Shown here piece after piece: positions 21,089 through 28,887 of a stretch of DNA of 64,000 bases. The position numbers and the translations under genes were made by a program. The notes under the pieces are model-generated. The model saw only the letters and a program-made list of their open reading frames with translations. It was not told where the DNA came from and made no database searches. Numbering within the stretch: position 1 is the first letter of the stretch; each line of letters begins with the position of its first letter. The DNA comes from Catenulispora sp. EB89 (GTDB lineage Bacteria > Actinomycetota > Actinomycetes > Streptomycetales > Catenulisporaceae): NCBI RefSeq assembly GCF_041261445.1, contig NZ_JBGCCU010000036.1:1-64000 (forward strand), in the 5' to 3' direction.

Positions 21089-22609
21089 CTACGAGGAACG
21101 CACCACCACGTTGCCCAGCGCGCACTCCTGCACGGTTGCCAGCGTACGGTCGTAGAAGTCGCGGGCCTCCTGCGGCGACCGTCCGATGGCGACGAGGCCG
21201 TACTTGCCGAATTCGGCGAGGGCGCCGAGGGCGAACAGGAGGGTCCCGGTCTGCGTCTCCGGATCGTAGTGCAGGCCGGCGGTGATGGTGGCGCTCACCA
21301 GTTCCTTCACCGTGGTGCCCACGAGATCCGGGACGTGGATACGGTCGCTGGCCACGTAGGCGCGGGGCAGGCCGTCGCGGCCTTGGTAGTCGCCCGAGAC
21401 GTCGTCGTGATCGCCGCCGACAACTGTGTTTATGAAGTGGAACGGGGCGGTCGCGCCGCCTCTGCGGAGGTTGATCTCCAGCGCGGTCACGGCTGCGTCC
21501 GGGTCGAGGGCGTCGGCCAGGAAGTCGATGCTCAGATGGCCGATGACGCCGTGGTCGGCCAGCTCGCGGCCGATGATCAGTGCGGCTTCCCGCACGCGCC
21601 GGCGGTAGCTCTCGTGCGCGGGGAAGGAGCAGCCGACGAAGGTCTGGTCGTCCGCGCCACCGAGGATCTGATCATGGGTGGAGATCACGTGGACTGTGCC
21701 GGCGGGATGGATGAGCAGCTGTGCCGACGGGGACTGGAGTCCTTCGGTGCTGAGGTACTCCTCAACGATTCCGCCCATCACGGTCAGCTTCTGCACGAAG
21801 CCGGTCCAGTCGTCGCCCGGCGGTTGGACCTCTTGGCGCAGCTTCCGGGAGATGAGGTCGGGGGAATCCGGCGCTTCGCCGCTGGAGAACGTGAAGACGG
21901 CGTTGCCGGCGCCGGCGAAGCTCTCGTTGAGCTTGATGACCGCGCGGCGCAGTCCCGGGTCCGCCTGCTTGAGGGCGGCGAGCGCGCCGATGAGGGCTTC
22001 TTCGCTGTGCAGGTCCTCGAACCCTGACGGCGTGGCCACTCCGGTGGATCGGAACAGCTGGCGTCCGCGGCTCTTGTTGCCGATCTTCTGGAGGTCGGGA
22101 TCGCAGGAGTACAGCGGGATGCCGAGCTGGTGCGCCAGATCGCGTTCAGCCGCTGTGCTGTTGTACGTGACGAGGTACGCCGCGGCGGGATCGGGTAAAG
22201 CCTGACGGATCCGTTCGATCAACTCCGGGTTCTGAAGAACCTTTTCCGTCAGCGGCCGCGCTGTGTCGTCGCCGCAGTCAAGCATGTGCAGACGATCGGT
22301 GAGGTCCATTCCCGACAGGCCAGGGATCGCGTCCAAGGTATATGCGAGAATATCCGGATCGATTTGCCGGCTGGTGACATAGACGACTCTGGCCTCCGGC
22401 ACCGTCAGGCGCGACAGCTCGAAGAGCAGGCGCTGTTCGAAGTGGATGGCGCCCGGGAACTTGCGCAGCTCATCAGGGTGCACGGTGAGGCTCGGGACGA
22501 TCACGGTGGTCGCGGTATGTGCTCGTTCTGGATCGCTGAGCACGGCCTTGAGGCGGGCCTTCATGATGTCGGCGGCGCCGTCAACGGTCGAATTGTCGAT
22601 CATTTCCAT
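21089..22609 (-). CDS. ATP-grasp peptide ligase (PGM1-like)
   Basis: A 506-residue ATP-grasp protein resembling PGM1, the ligase that joins a nonproteinogenic amino acid to a ribosomal peptide in pheganomycin biosynthesis. Seen features: TTVIVPSLTVHP near residue 45, RVVYVTSRQIDPDILAY near 85, the ATP-binding stretch KIGNKSRGRQLFRSTGVATPSGF near 190, VIKLNESFAGAGNAVF, and a metal-binding ALEINLRRGGATAPF near 405. It would form an amide bond through an acyl phosphate in the cytosol. Start ATG 22609 is chosen for the family-like N-terminus; ATG 22603 is an alternative. It lies just downstream of the cysN gene on the same strand. Substrates unknown. Confidence 0.8.
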   Translation of the reverse strand: MEMIDNSTVDGAADIMKARLKAVLSDPERAHTATTVIVPSLTVHPDELRKFPGAIHFEQRLLFELSRLTVPEARVVYVTSRQIDPDILAYTLDAIPGLSGMDLTDRLHMLDCGDDTARPLTEKVLQNPELIERIRQALPDPAAAYLVTYNSTAAERDLAHQLGIPLYSCDPDLQKIGNKSRGRQLFRSTGVATPSGFEDLHSEEALIGALAALKQADPGLRRAVIKLNESFAGAGNAVFTFSSGEAPDSPDLISRKLRQEVQPPGDDWTGFVQKLTVMGGIVEEYLSTEGLQSPSAQLLIHPAGTVHVISTHDQILGGADDQTFVGCSFPAHESYRRRVREAALIIGRELADHGVIGHLSIDFLADALDPDAAVTALEINLRRGGATAPFHFINTVVGGDHDDVSGDYQGRDGLPRAYVASDRIHVPDLVGTTVKELVSATITAGLHYDPETQTGTLLFALGALAEFGKYGLVAIGRSPQEARDFYDRTLATVQECALGNVVVRSS

Positions 22610-22731
22610 TCTTCGTCTTCGGGATAGCGCGTGCGGCGGACAGCCCCTCGCGAATGAGGATTCGACGGGCATTCGAAGCCTAGCGATCAGTGACCCGGTT
22701 CTCTGGGAACTCGGCGACGCCGGTCGGGAGA

Positions 22732-24030
22732 CTATTCAGGCCCCGCCGTGTGCAGCCCCGCGGTCAGCGTGTCGCCGCCGGCCGGATCGATCAGCAGGAA
22801 CGAGCCGGTGTCCCGGTGGTCGCGATAGTCGTCCATGGTCACCGGCTCGGCCGTGCGCAGCAGTACCCGTCCGATGTCGTTCATGCGCAGGCGCGCGCCC
22901 CCGTCGGTGGGCTCGACGCGTGCGAGGGTGTCCACGGCGATCGAGTACGGGATGTCGGTGACGACCGCCCGCAGGGTCCGGGTGGCGTGCTTGAGCAGCA
23001 CCCTGTCACCGGTACGGAGAGGGCGCTCGGCAAGGTGCACGACGGTCGCCGCGACGTCCCGCGTCATCTGCGGGAGAGGGTCCGCAGCGATCATGTCGCC
23101 CCGGGAGACGTCGATGTCGTCCGCCAGCCGGACGGCGACCGACTGCGGCGCCCGGACCTCGTCGGACGGCTCGCCCAGGACGTCGAGCGCTGCGACGGTG
23201 GTCGTGATGCCGGCGGGCAGGACCGTGACCGAGTCGCCCGGACGAAGCCGGCCGGAGGTCAGCTGGCCAGCGTAGCCGCGGTACTCCCGGTGGCCGGAGG
23301 TTCTGGCGCGGATGACGTACTGCACCGGCAGCCGGGCCGGCCGCGCCGCCGGATCGGCTCCGATCGGTGCGGTCTCTAGCCTCTCCAGCAGCGTCGGGCC
23401 TCGGTACCACGGCATGCCGGCGGAGGGCGTCACCACGTTGTCCCCGTGCAGGGCGCTGACCGGGACGGCGTCCACGCGGCGGACGTCGAGAGCGGCGGCG
23501 TACCGGGCGAACTCCTCGGTGATCGCCGCGAAGACCGGCTCGGCATGGCCGACCAGATCCATCTTGTTGACCACCAGGACCACGTGCGGGACCCCGAGCA
23601 GAGCGGCCACGGCGGTGTGCCGGCGGGTCTGTTCGCCCAGACCGGCACGGGCGTCGACGAGAATCAGCGCGAGCTCTGCCGTCGAGGCGCCGGTGACCAT
23701 GTTGCGGGTGTACTGAACGTGCCCCGGCGTGTCCGCCAGGATGAAGCGCCGACGGGCGGTCGCGAAGTGGCGGTAGGCGACGTCGATGGTGATCCCCTGC
23801 TCGCGTTCGGCGCGCAGACCGTCGGTGAACAGGGCCAGGTCGGGGGTGTCCAGGCCGCGGACCTGGGAGGCCTCGACGACGGCCGCCAACTGGTCGGCCG
23901 GCAACGATCGGGAGTCGTGCAGCAGACGACCGACCAGCGTCGACTTGCCGTCGTCCACGGAGCCGGCGGTCACCAGGCGCAGCAACGAAGCCGCCTCGGC
24001 CGGCGCTGTCGGGTTCCCCGTCGTCCCCAT
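22732..24030 (-). CDS. cysN: Sulfate adenylyltransferase large subunit (GTPase) CysN
   Basis: GTP-driven subunit of ATP sulfurylase, 432 residues. G1 is AGSVDDGKSTLVGRLL, G2 region ERRQGIT-like EREQGITIDVAYRHF, G3 ADTPGH, and G4 NKMDLVGH; two beta-barrel domains follow. With CysD it makes adenosine 5'-phosphosulfate from ATP and sulfate. The CysC kinase is not fused to its C-terminus but separately encoded upstream. The start ATG shares one base with the cysD stop. The set is inside the biosynthetic cluster and no cysH, cysI or sulfate permease is nearby, which favours PAPS supply for sulfation. Confidence 0.93.
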   Translation of the reverse strand: MGTTGNPTAPAEAASLLRLVTAGSVDDGKSTLVGRLLHDSRSLPADQLAAVVEASQVRGLDTPDLALFTDGLRAEREQGITIDVAYRHFATARRRFILADTPGHVQYTRNMVTGASTAELALILVDARAGLGEQTRRHTAVAALLGVPHVVLVVNKMDLVGHAEPVFAAITEEFARYAAALDVRRVDAVPVSALHGDNVVTPSAGMPWYRGPTLLERLETAPIGADPAARPARLPVQYVIRARTSGHREYRGYAGQLTSGRLRPGDSVTVLPAGITTTVAALDVLGEPSDEVRAPQSVAVRLADDIDVSRGDMIAADPLPQMTRDVAATVVHLAERPLRTGDRVLLKHATRTLRAVVTDIPYSIAVDTLARVEPTDGGARLRMNDIGRVLLRTAEPVTMDDYRDHRDTGSFLLIDPAGGDTLTAGLHTAGPE

Positions 24031-24980
24031 CAGAAGTAGCCCTCGCGCTTGCGGTCCTCCATGGCGGCCTCGGACAGCCGGTCGTCGGCGCGGGTCGCGC
24101 CGCGCTCGGACAGGCGGGAGCCGGAGATCTCGGCGATGACAGCCGGGATGTCGAAGGCGGCTGAGTCGACGGCTCCGGTGCAGGACATGTCGCCGACGGT
24201 GCGATAGCGAACCTGGCGGCGGGTCGGTGTCTCGCCGTTCGTCGGGCCGCCCCACGCGCCGGCGGTCAGCCACATCCCGTCGCGCAGGAACACCTCGCGC
24301 TCGTGGGCGAAGTAGATCTCCGGCAGGTCGATGCTCTCGCGCTCGATGTACCGCCACACGTCGAGTTCGGTCCAGTTGCTCAGCGGGAAGACCCGGACGT
24401 GTTCGCCCGGGCTGTGGCGGCCGTTGTAGAGCGACCACAGCTCCGGCCGCTGGCGGCGCGGGTCCCAGGCGCCGAACTCGTCGCGCAGGGAGAAGATCCG
24501 CTCCTTGGCGCGGGCTCGCTCCTCATCCCGGCGGGCGCCGCCCAGGACCGCGTCGAAGCGGCGGTGCTCGATCTCGGCCAGCAGCGGCACCGTCTGCAGC
24601 TGGTTGCGGCCGCCGTCGGCCCGCTCGGCCAGCCGGCCGTCGTCGATGAAATCCTGGACGGAGGCCACGAACAGTCGCAGCTCGTGCTTGGCGGCCGTCC
24701 GGTCGCGGAAGTCGACGACCTCCGCGAAGTTGTGGCCGGTGTCCACGTGCAGCAGCGGAAAGGGCACCGGCGCGGGCCGGAACGCCTTCATCGCCAGGTG
24801 GAGCAGCACGGCGGAGTCCTTGCCGCCGGAGAACAGGAGCACCGGCCGGTCGAACTCGCCGGCCACCTCCCGAACGATGTGGACCGATTCCGCCTCCAGG
24901 ATGTCGAGGTAGGGCAGTCGGCCGGTGGGAACCGATCTCCGGGCGGCGGTGCGCGCGGTGTCGCCTGCCTCGATGGTCAA
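24030..24980 (-). CDS. cysD: Sulfate adenylyltransferase small subunit CysD
   Basis: PP-loop nucleotidyltransferase of 316 residues that adenylylates sulfate together with CysN. Key stretch: VLLFSGGKDSAVLLHLAMKAF (PP-loop), then LLHVDTGHNFAEVVDFRD, the C-terminal GDMSCTGAV, and the terminal KREGYF that is conserved in CysD. I start at TTG 24980 because GGAGG sits 5 nt upstream and the length then matches family members; the frame is open further upstream without support. It lies 29 nt after cysC and overlaps cysN by one base, so cysC-cysD-cysN is one transcript. Confidence 0.92.
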   Translation of the reverse strand: MTIEAGDTARTAARRSVPTGRLPYLDILEAESVHIVREVAGEFDRPVLLFSGGKDSAVLLHLAMKAFRPAPVPFPLLHVDTGHNFAEVVDFRDRTAAKHELRLFVASVQDFIDDGRLAERADGGRNQLQTVPLLAEIEHRRFDAVLGGARRDEERARAKERIFSLRDEFGAWDPRRQRPELWSLYNGRHSPGEHVRVFPLSNWTELDVWRYIERESIDLPEIYFAHEREVFLRDGMWLTAGAWGGPTNGETPTRRQVRYRTVGDMSCTGAVDSAAFDIPAVIAEISGSRLSERGATRADDRLSEAAMEDRKREGYF

Positions 24981-25009
24981 ACGTTCCTCCGCTGGGCTCG
25001 GGGACGGAC

Positions 25010-25573
25010 TCACGCCAGGCCGCGTTCGACGAGCAGCGCCCAGACGGCGTCGACCGAACCGTCGATCGTCAGCTCGTGGGTGTGCAGCCGCAGGTCCGGC
25101 GATTCCGGGACTTCGTAGGGGTCGTCGACGCCGGTGAGACCGGACAGCAGGCCGGCGGCCTGTTTGGCGTACAGGCCCTTCACGTCGCGCACCGCGCAGA
25201 CCTCGAGCGGCGCGGCGACGTGGACCTCCAGGTAGGGGACGGCGCAGGCTTCGTGGTGTCCGCGGACCGTGGCCCGGGACATGGCGTAGGGCGCTATCAC
25301 CGGGACCAGGACCAACACCGCCTGGCTCGCCAGCAACTCGGCCACGAACCCGATCCTCAGCACGTTGGTCTGCCGGTCCTCCTTGGAGAAGCCCAGGTCC
25401 GCGCACAGGCGCTGACGCATCTCGTCGCCGTCCAGAATCTGGGTCCGGTGGCCCCGCTCGACCAGCCGCTCGGCGACCGCTCGGGCGATGGTGCTCTTTC
25501 CGGAACTGGGCAGTCCGGTCAGCCACACTGTGGCGCCGGACCCCCTCACATCCTTGTCACTCGGTGTGGGCAC
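25010..25573 (-). CDS. cysC: Adenylylsulfate (APS) kinase CysC
   Basis: Phosphorylates adenosine 5'-phosphosulfate to PAPS, the sulfuryl donor. About 187 residues. Walker A is GLPSSGKST, followed by LDGDEMRQRLCADLGFSKEDR and the family's RDVKGLYAKQ segment. GTG 25573 gives a usual N-terminus; GTG 25549 is a possible shorter start. First gene of cysC-cysD-cysN and divergent from the MFS exporter gene, with about 100 bp between them. A standalone kinase next to a sulfotransferase-encoding cluster fits dedicated PAPS production. Confidence 0.9.
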   Translation of the reverse strand: MPTPSDKDVRGSGATVWLTGLPSSGKSTIARAVAERLVERGHRTQILDGDEMRQRLCADLGFSKEDRQTNVLRIGFVAELLASQAVLVLVPVIAPYAMSRATVRGHHEACAVPYLEVHVAAPLEVCAVRDVKGLYAKQAAGLLSGLTGVDDPYEVPESPDLRLHTHELTIDGSVDAVWALLVERGLA

Positions 25574-25672
25574 CCCAGTAAAGTAGCGCGCGGCAACGAA
25601 TCGGGCACATCTTGTTTTCTCAGAGTCCTGTGATACTGGTGCCGGCGGCGCCCCGTCGTCCATGATGGCGGC

Positions 25673-27013
25673 ATGCCCGAGCCGAAGGACCCCGCGCCGG
25701 CCGGCGGCACACCCGGGCCGCGCCGGTCGCTGCTGGCCCGCAACCGCGACTTCCGCTGGTTCTGGGGCGGGCAGACCGTCTCGGTGGTCGGCGCCCAGGT
25801 GACCGCCGTCGCGCTGCCGCTGACCGCGGCGATCACCCTCGACGCGGGGCCGGGCGCGGTGGGCGCGATCGCGGCCGCCACCTACCTGCCCAACGTGGCC
25901 TTCCCGCTGTTCGCCGGGCACTGGATCGAGAAGTGCCGGCGCCGGCCGGTGATGATCGGCGCCGATGTGGCGCGCGCCGTCCTGGTCGGCGCCGTCCCCG
26001 TGGCCTACCTGCTGCACCACCTCTCGCTGGCGCTGCTGGCGGCGGTCGCGTTCGGGGTCGGCGGCGCCAGCGTGGTCTTCGACGTCGCGAGCTTCGCCTA
26101 CCTCCCGGATCTGGTCGGCGAGCAGGATCTGGGCGGCGCCAACCAGGCGATGCAGGGGTCGACGACCGCGGCCCAGGTGAGCGGTCCGGGCCTGGCGGGC
26201 CTGACCGTGCAGCTGGCGGGCCCGGCCCTGGCCATGGTGGTGAACGCGGCGAGCTACGTCGGCAGCGTGGTCGGGATCGCGGCCGGCCGGTCGGAGTCCC
26301 GGCCGCCGCCCGGGCAGAGCCGCAAAGGGCTGCTCGAAGGGGTCCGGCAACTGTTGGCGAACCCGTATCTGCGAGGCCTGACAGCGCACGCCGCGCTCTA
26401 CAACGTCGGCTCCCAGATGCTGACGGTCAACCTGGTGATCTGGCTGACGAAGGTGCGGCACACCTCGGTCGGGGTCTACGGCCTGGCCCTGTCGGCGACC
26501 GGAGCGGGTGCGTTCGTCGGCACCATGGGGGTGCTGCGCCTCATGGGCCGCGTCGGATTCGGCCGGGCCTATGCCGGCGCCCTGCTGCTGTTCGCGGGGC
26601 TGCCGCTGGCCCTGGCGGCGCTGCCGTTCAGCGGGAACGCGCTCGGTGCCGCGGTCGCGGCGGTGGAGGTGGTCGCCGGCGTGGGGCTCGGCGCGGCCAA
26701 CGTGCTGTCCACCACGCTGCGCCAGGCGGTGATCCCGCGCGGCGCGCTCGCCCGGTCGATCGGCGGTTACCGGATGCTGATCTTCGGCGTCATCCCGCTG
26801 GGCGGCGGGCTCGGCGGGGCGATCGGGCAGGTGTTCGGAGCCCGGACCGGGGTGGCCGCCGGGACCGCCGCCATGGCCCTGTCGGCGTTGCCGATGCTCG
26901 GGTCGCGGATCAGGGCGCTGCGATCTCCGGGAGACGCCCGCCTCGACCAGGCGGTTTCCGGAGCCCCGGCGCTCGACGGCACCGTCGGCGCGGACCGCGA
27001 ATCCGTATCCTGA
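25673..27013 (+). CDS. MFS exporter of the biosynthetic cluster
   Basis: A 446-residue major facilitator of the same DUF894/EntS-like type as the protein at 7357-8646 (both contain an NRDFRWFW/RDFRRFW start). Helix 1 is preceded by SLLARNRDFRWFWGGQTVSVVGAQVT; about 12 hydrophobic helices follow, with WIEKCRRRPVMIG in the 2-3 loop. The ATG at 25673 lacks a good ribosome site, so the exact start is uncertain. Its position between the PAPS genes and mbtH makes it the likely exporter of the cluster product. Confidence 0.85.
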   Translation: MPEPKDPAPAGGTPGPRRSLLARNRDFRWFWGGQTVSVVGAQVTAVALPLTAAITLDAGPGAVGAIAAATYLPNVAFPLFAGHWIEKCRRRPVMIGADVARAVLVGAVPVAYLLHHLSLALLAAVAFGVGGASVVFDVASFAYLPDLVGEQDLGGANQAMQGSTTAAQVSGPGLAGLTVQLAGPALAMVVNAASYVGSVVGIAAGRSESRPPPGQSRKGLLEGVRQLLANPYLRGLTAHAALYNVGSQMLTVNLVIWLTKVRHTSVGVYGLALSATGAGAFVGTMGVLRLMGRVGFGRAYAGALLLFAGLPLALAALPFSGNALGAAVAAVEVVAGVGLGAANVLSTTLRQAVIPRGALARSIGGYRMLIFGVIPLGGGLGGAIGQVFGARTGVAAGTAAMALSALPMLGSRIRALRSPGDARLDQAVSGAPALDGTVGADRESVS

Positions 27014-27076
27014 TACTTTGTAAATCCGGATACTGATACACCTTTGCCGAGGCGCCGGCATGCCCTAGTATCCGTG
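27001..27076. promoter_or_regulatory. AT-rich promoter/operator region before mbtH
   Basis: Within a GC-rich setting this stretch carries GTATCC (27005), GGATAC (27028), CTGATAC twice (27010, 27033) and AGTATCC (27067), i.e. repeated GATAC/GTATC half sites. A plausible sigma-70-type promoter is TTGCCG at 27044 and TAGTAT at 27066 with 16-nt spacing, about 45 nt before mbtH. A further TGATAC occurs at 25631, before the MFS gene. Operator function is inferred. Confidence 0.5.
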
Positions 27077-27113
27077 AGGGATCAAGCGCACCGTTCTTCC
27101 GGGAAGGCCGCGA

Positions 27114-27317
27114 ATGCCTGCCATTGCTGCCAATGAACCGATCTACGCCGTGGTGGTCAACGTCGAAGAGCAGTACTCGGTCTGGCCCGCGGACCGCGAG
27201 GTCCCGGCCGGCTGGCGCGCCGTCGGGACGACGGGCACCAAGCAGGAGTGCCTGGACCACATCGGCCTGGTCTGGACCGACATGAGACCGGCGAGTCTGC
27301 GCGAGGCGCAGGGCTAG
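27114..27317 (+). CDS. MbtH-like NRPS adenylation chaperone
   Basis: A 67-residue MbtH family protein that binds and activates NRPS adenylation domains. The conserved pattern is complete: [10 protein letters not shown], then [34 protein letters not shown] lies upstream of ATG 27114. It is the first gene of the long + strand run and is expected to help the A domains of the NRPSs at 29980 and 33354. Confidence 0.95.
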   Translation: MPAIAANEPIYAVVVNVEEQYSVWPADREVPAGWRAVGTTGTKQECLDHIGLVWTDMRPASLREAQG

Positions 27318-27346
27318 GCGACGTGGCGGTGAGGGGGGCCTGGCCC

Positions 27347-28321
27347 GTGACGTCCGCGTCCGCACCAGGGTTGATGATCGCCATCGGTACGGCGGCCGAC
27401 GCCACCGAGGAATGGGCCGAACGGGTCGCCGTACTCACCCGCGCCGCCTATGCCGGTTCCGATCCGTGGCCGATCCTGCCGGCTCCCGACGGGGCGACGG
27501 AGAGCGCTGAATCAGTACTGCGCTTCGTCGCCCGTGGCGGCATGGTGTGGACCGCCACGGATCCGGCGGACGGTGATCTGATCGCGGTCCTGCGGACCGA
27601 GCCGCGGGCTGATGCGTCCGGGTTCCCCGCCTGGTTCGTGTCCCGGGTGGGGACCGCCGCGGCACATCGGGGGACCGGTGTGGGCCGACGGCTGCTGGCG
27701 GAGGTGGAGCAGGCCGCGATCCGGCACGCGGTGGCCGTGCTCCGGCTCGACGCCGTCATCGAGCGCTGCGTACCGCCGTTCTACGCGGCACTGGGGTACC
27801 GCGTGGTGGCGCACCTTCTGGCCGAGGACGACAAGCTGCTGACCGAGGTGGCGATGGAACGCGCCCCGGTGCTCGCGCGCCGAGCGTGTCCTCCGTTCCC
27901 GATGACGAATCCGGTGACGGCTGCCGCGCCGGTTCCCCAAGAGCCGGCCACCGCTGTCCTGCTGTGGTTCCTGGACGGCGCTTCCCTGGCCGCGCTGCCC
28001 TGCCCCGAATCCGACACGCTCGCCTCAGCCCTTGCTCACGCGCGGCGCGTTCTGGGCCAGGACCTGCCGCTGGCCGGGGCGGATCTGTGGCGCGGGTCCG
28101 CGCAGGAGTTCGCCGACACCGTGCGGGCGATTCCCGGTGCGAGGACCGAACGCGGGACGTCCGCACTCCGTTTCTCAGGCGGGCGGGCCGACAACCGGGC
28201 CCACCTCATGCCGCGCACGCACCACCGGGACCTGTGGGCCGCCTTCCGTCCCGCTCCCGGCGCCGAACCACCGATCACCTCTTTCCCTGTCATGCCGCCG
28301 AGACAAAGGAGCGTTCGTTGA
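27347..28321 (+). CDS. GNAT acetyltransferase fused to a second unknown domain
   Basis: About 324 residues. Residues 20-170 form a GNAT domain with the acetyl-CoA loop AAHRGTGVGRRLLAEVE and a C-terminal PPFYAALGYRVVAHL. Residues 190-320 form a second region (LLWFLDGASLAALPCPES, then ALAHARRVLGQDLPL) that I cannot assign. The start is uncertain: GTG 27323, GTG 27347 and ATG 27374 are in frame, and 27347 follows a G-rich stretch at a usable distance. It is 29 nt after mbtH and its stop overlaps the next start (TTGA). A tailoring or self-protection N-acylation is a guess from context. Confidence 0.7.
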   Translation: MTSASAPGLMIAIGTAADATEEWAERVAVLTRAAYAGSDPWPILPAPDGATESAESVLRFVARGGMVWTATDPADGDLIAVLRTEPRADASGFPAWFVSRVGTAAAHRGTGVGRRLLAEVEQAAIRHAVAVLRLDAVIERCVPPFYAALGYRVVAHLLAEDDKLLTEVAMERAPVLARRACPPFPMTNPVTAAAPVPQEPATAVLLWFLDGASLAALPCPESDTLASALAHARRVLGQDLPLAGADLWRGSAQEFADTVRAIPGARTERGTSALRFSGGRADNRAHLMPRTHHRDLWAAFRPAPGAEPPITSFPVMPPRQRSVR

Positions 28322-28887
28322 TCCCGGTCGACATCAGCACACACTTCGACAACCGAGGCATCACCGGCCGGGGAGAGCTGTCCCAGGGAGGGTTCAACAT
28401 CTGGGACAACACGTATCCCGCCGAGGAACTGCCCGCCCCGGGCGGAGTGGTCGAGGTGGGCTCGGCACCGTTCCTGTTCCCGGCTCTGAGTCCGGACGGC
28501 GGTGACAACCTGCGCTGCGTCGGCCAGTTCATCCAGTTGCCGGTCGGCCGCTACGACTGGCTGTATCTGCTCGCGGCGAGCGAGCGCCGCAGCGAGGACA
28601 CCGTGTACCTGCACTACGCGGACGGCTCGGTCGATCCCGAATGGCTGCGCGTGTCGGACTTCTGGGCCGAGACCCCGCCGCACTTCGGGGAGGAGGCCGG
28701 CCTGCGGTGCACCGTGCTGCACTACCCGCGGCACGTCCAGCCCTTCATGGGCCCGTCCATATGGCGCACCCGGGTTCCGGTGCCGCGCGAGACGCCCCTG
28801 TCGGCGGTCCGGCTGCCGGACAATCCGGCGATCCACATCTTCGCCCTCAGCCTGGCATCCCACCGACTGATCGAGGCCGCGGCATGA
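28318..28887 (+). CDS. Small beta-sandwich protein (glycosidase-accessory-like)
   Basis: A 189-residue protein without signal peptide. The pattern DISTHFDNRGIT, YPAEELPAPG, GQFIQLPVGRYDWLYLLAAS and YADGSVD resembles, from memory, the beta-sandwich accessory domain attached to some actinobacterial glycosidases, here free-standing. Start TTG 28318 is supported by AAAGGAG 6 nt upstream and by overlap with the preceding stop. Stop overlaps the BtrH-like start. Role in the cluster unknown; ligand or intermediate binding is possible. Confidence 0.65.
   Translation: MIPVDISTHFDNRGITGRGELSQGGFNIWDNTYPAEELPAPGGVVEVGSAPFLFPALSPDGGDNLRCVGQFIQLPVGRYDWLYLLAASERRSEDTVYLHYADGSVDPEWLRVSDFWAETPPHFGEEAGLRCTVLHYPRHVQPFMGPSIWRTRVPVPRETPLSAVRLPDNPAIHIFALSLASHRLIEAAA

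Noticed and set aside
25612-25637. Sigma-70 promoter TTGTTT / GATACT before the MFS exporter
   Set aside because: The spacing is only 14 nt, too short for a confident call.
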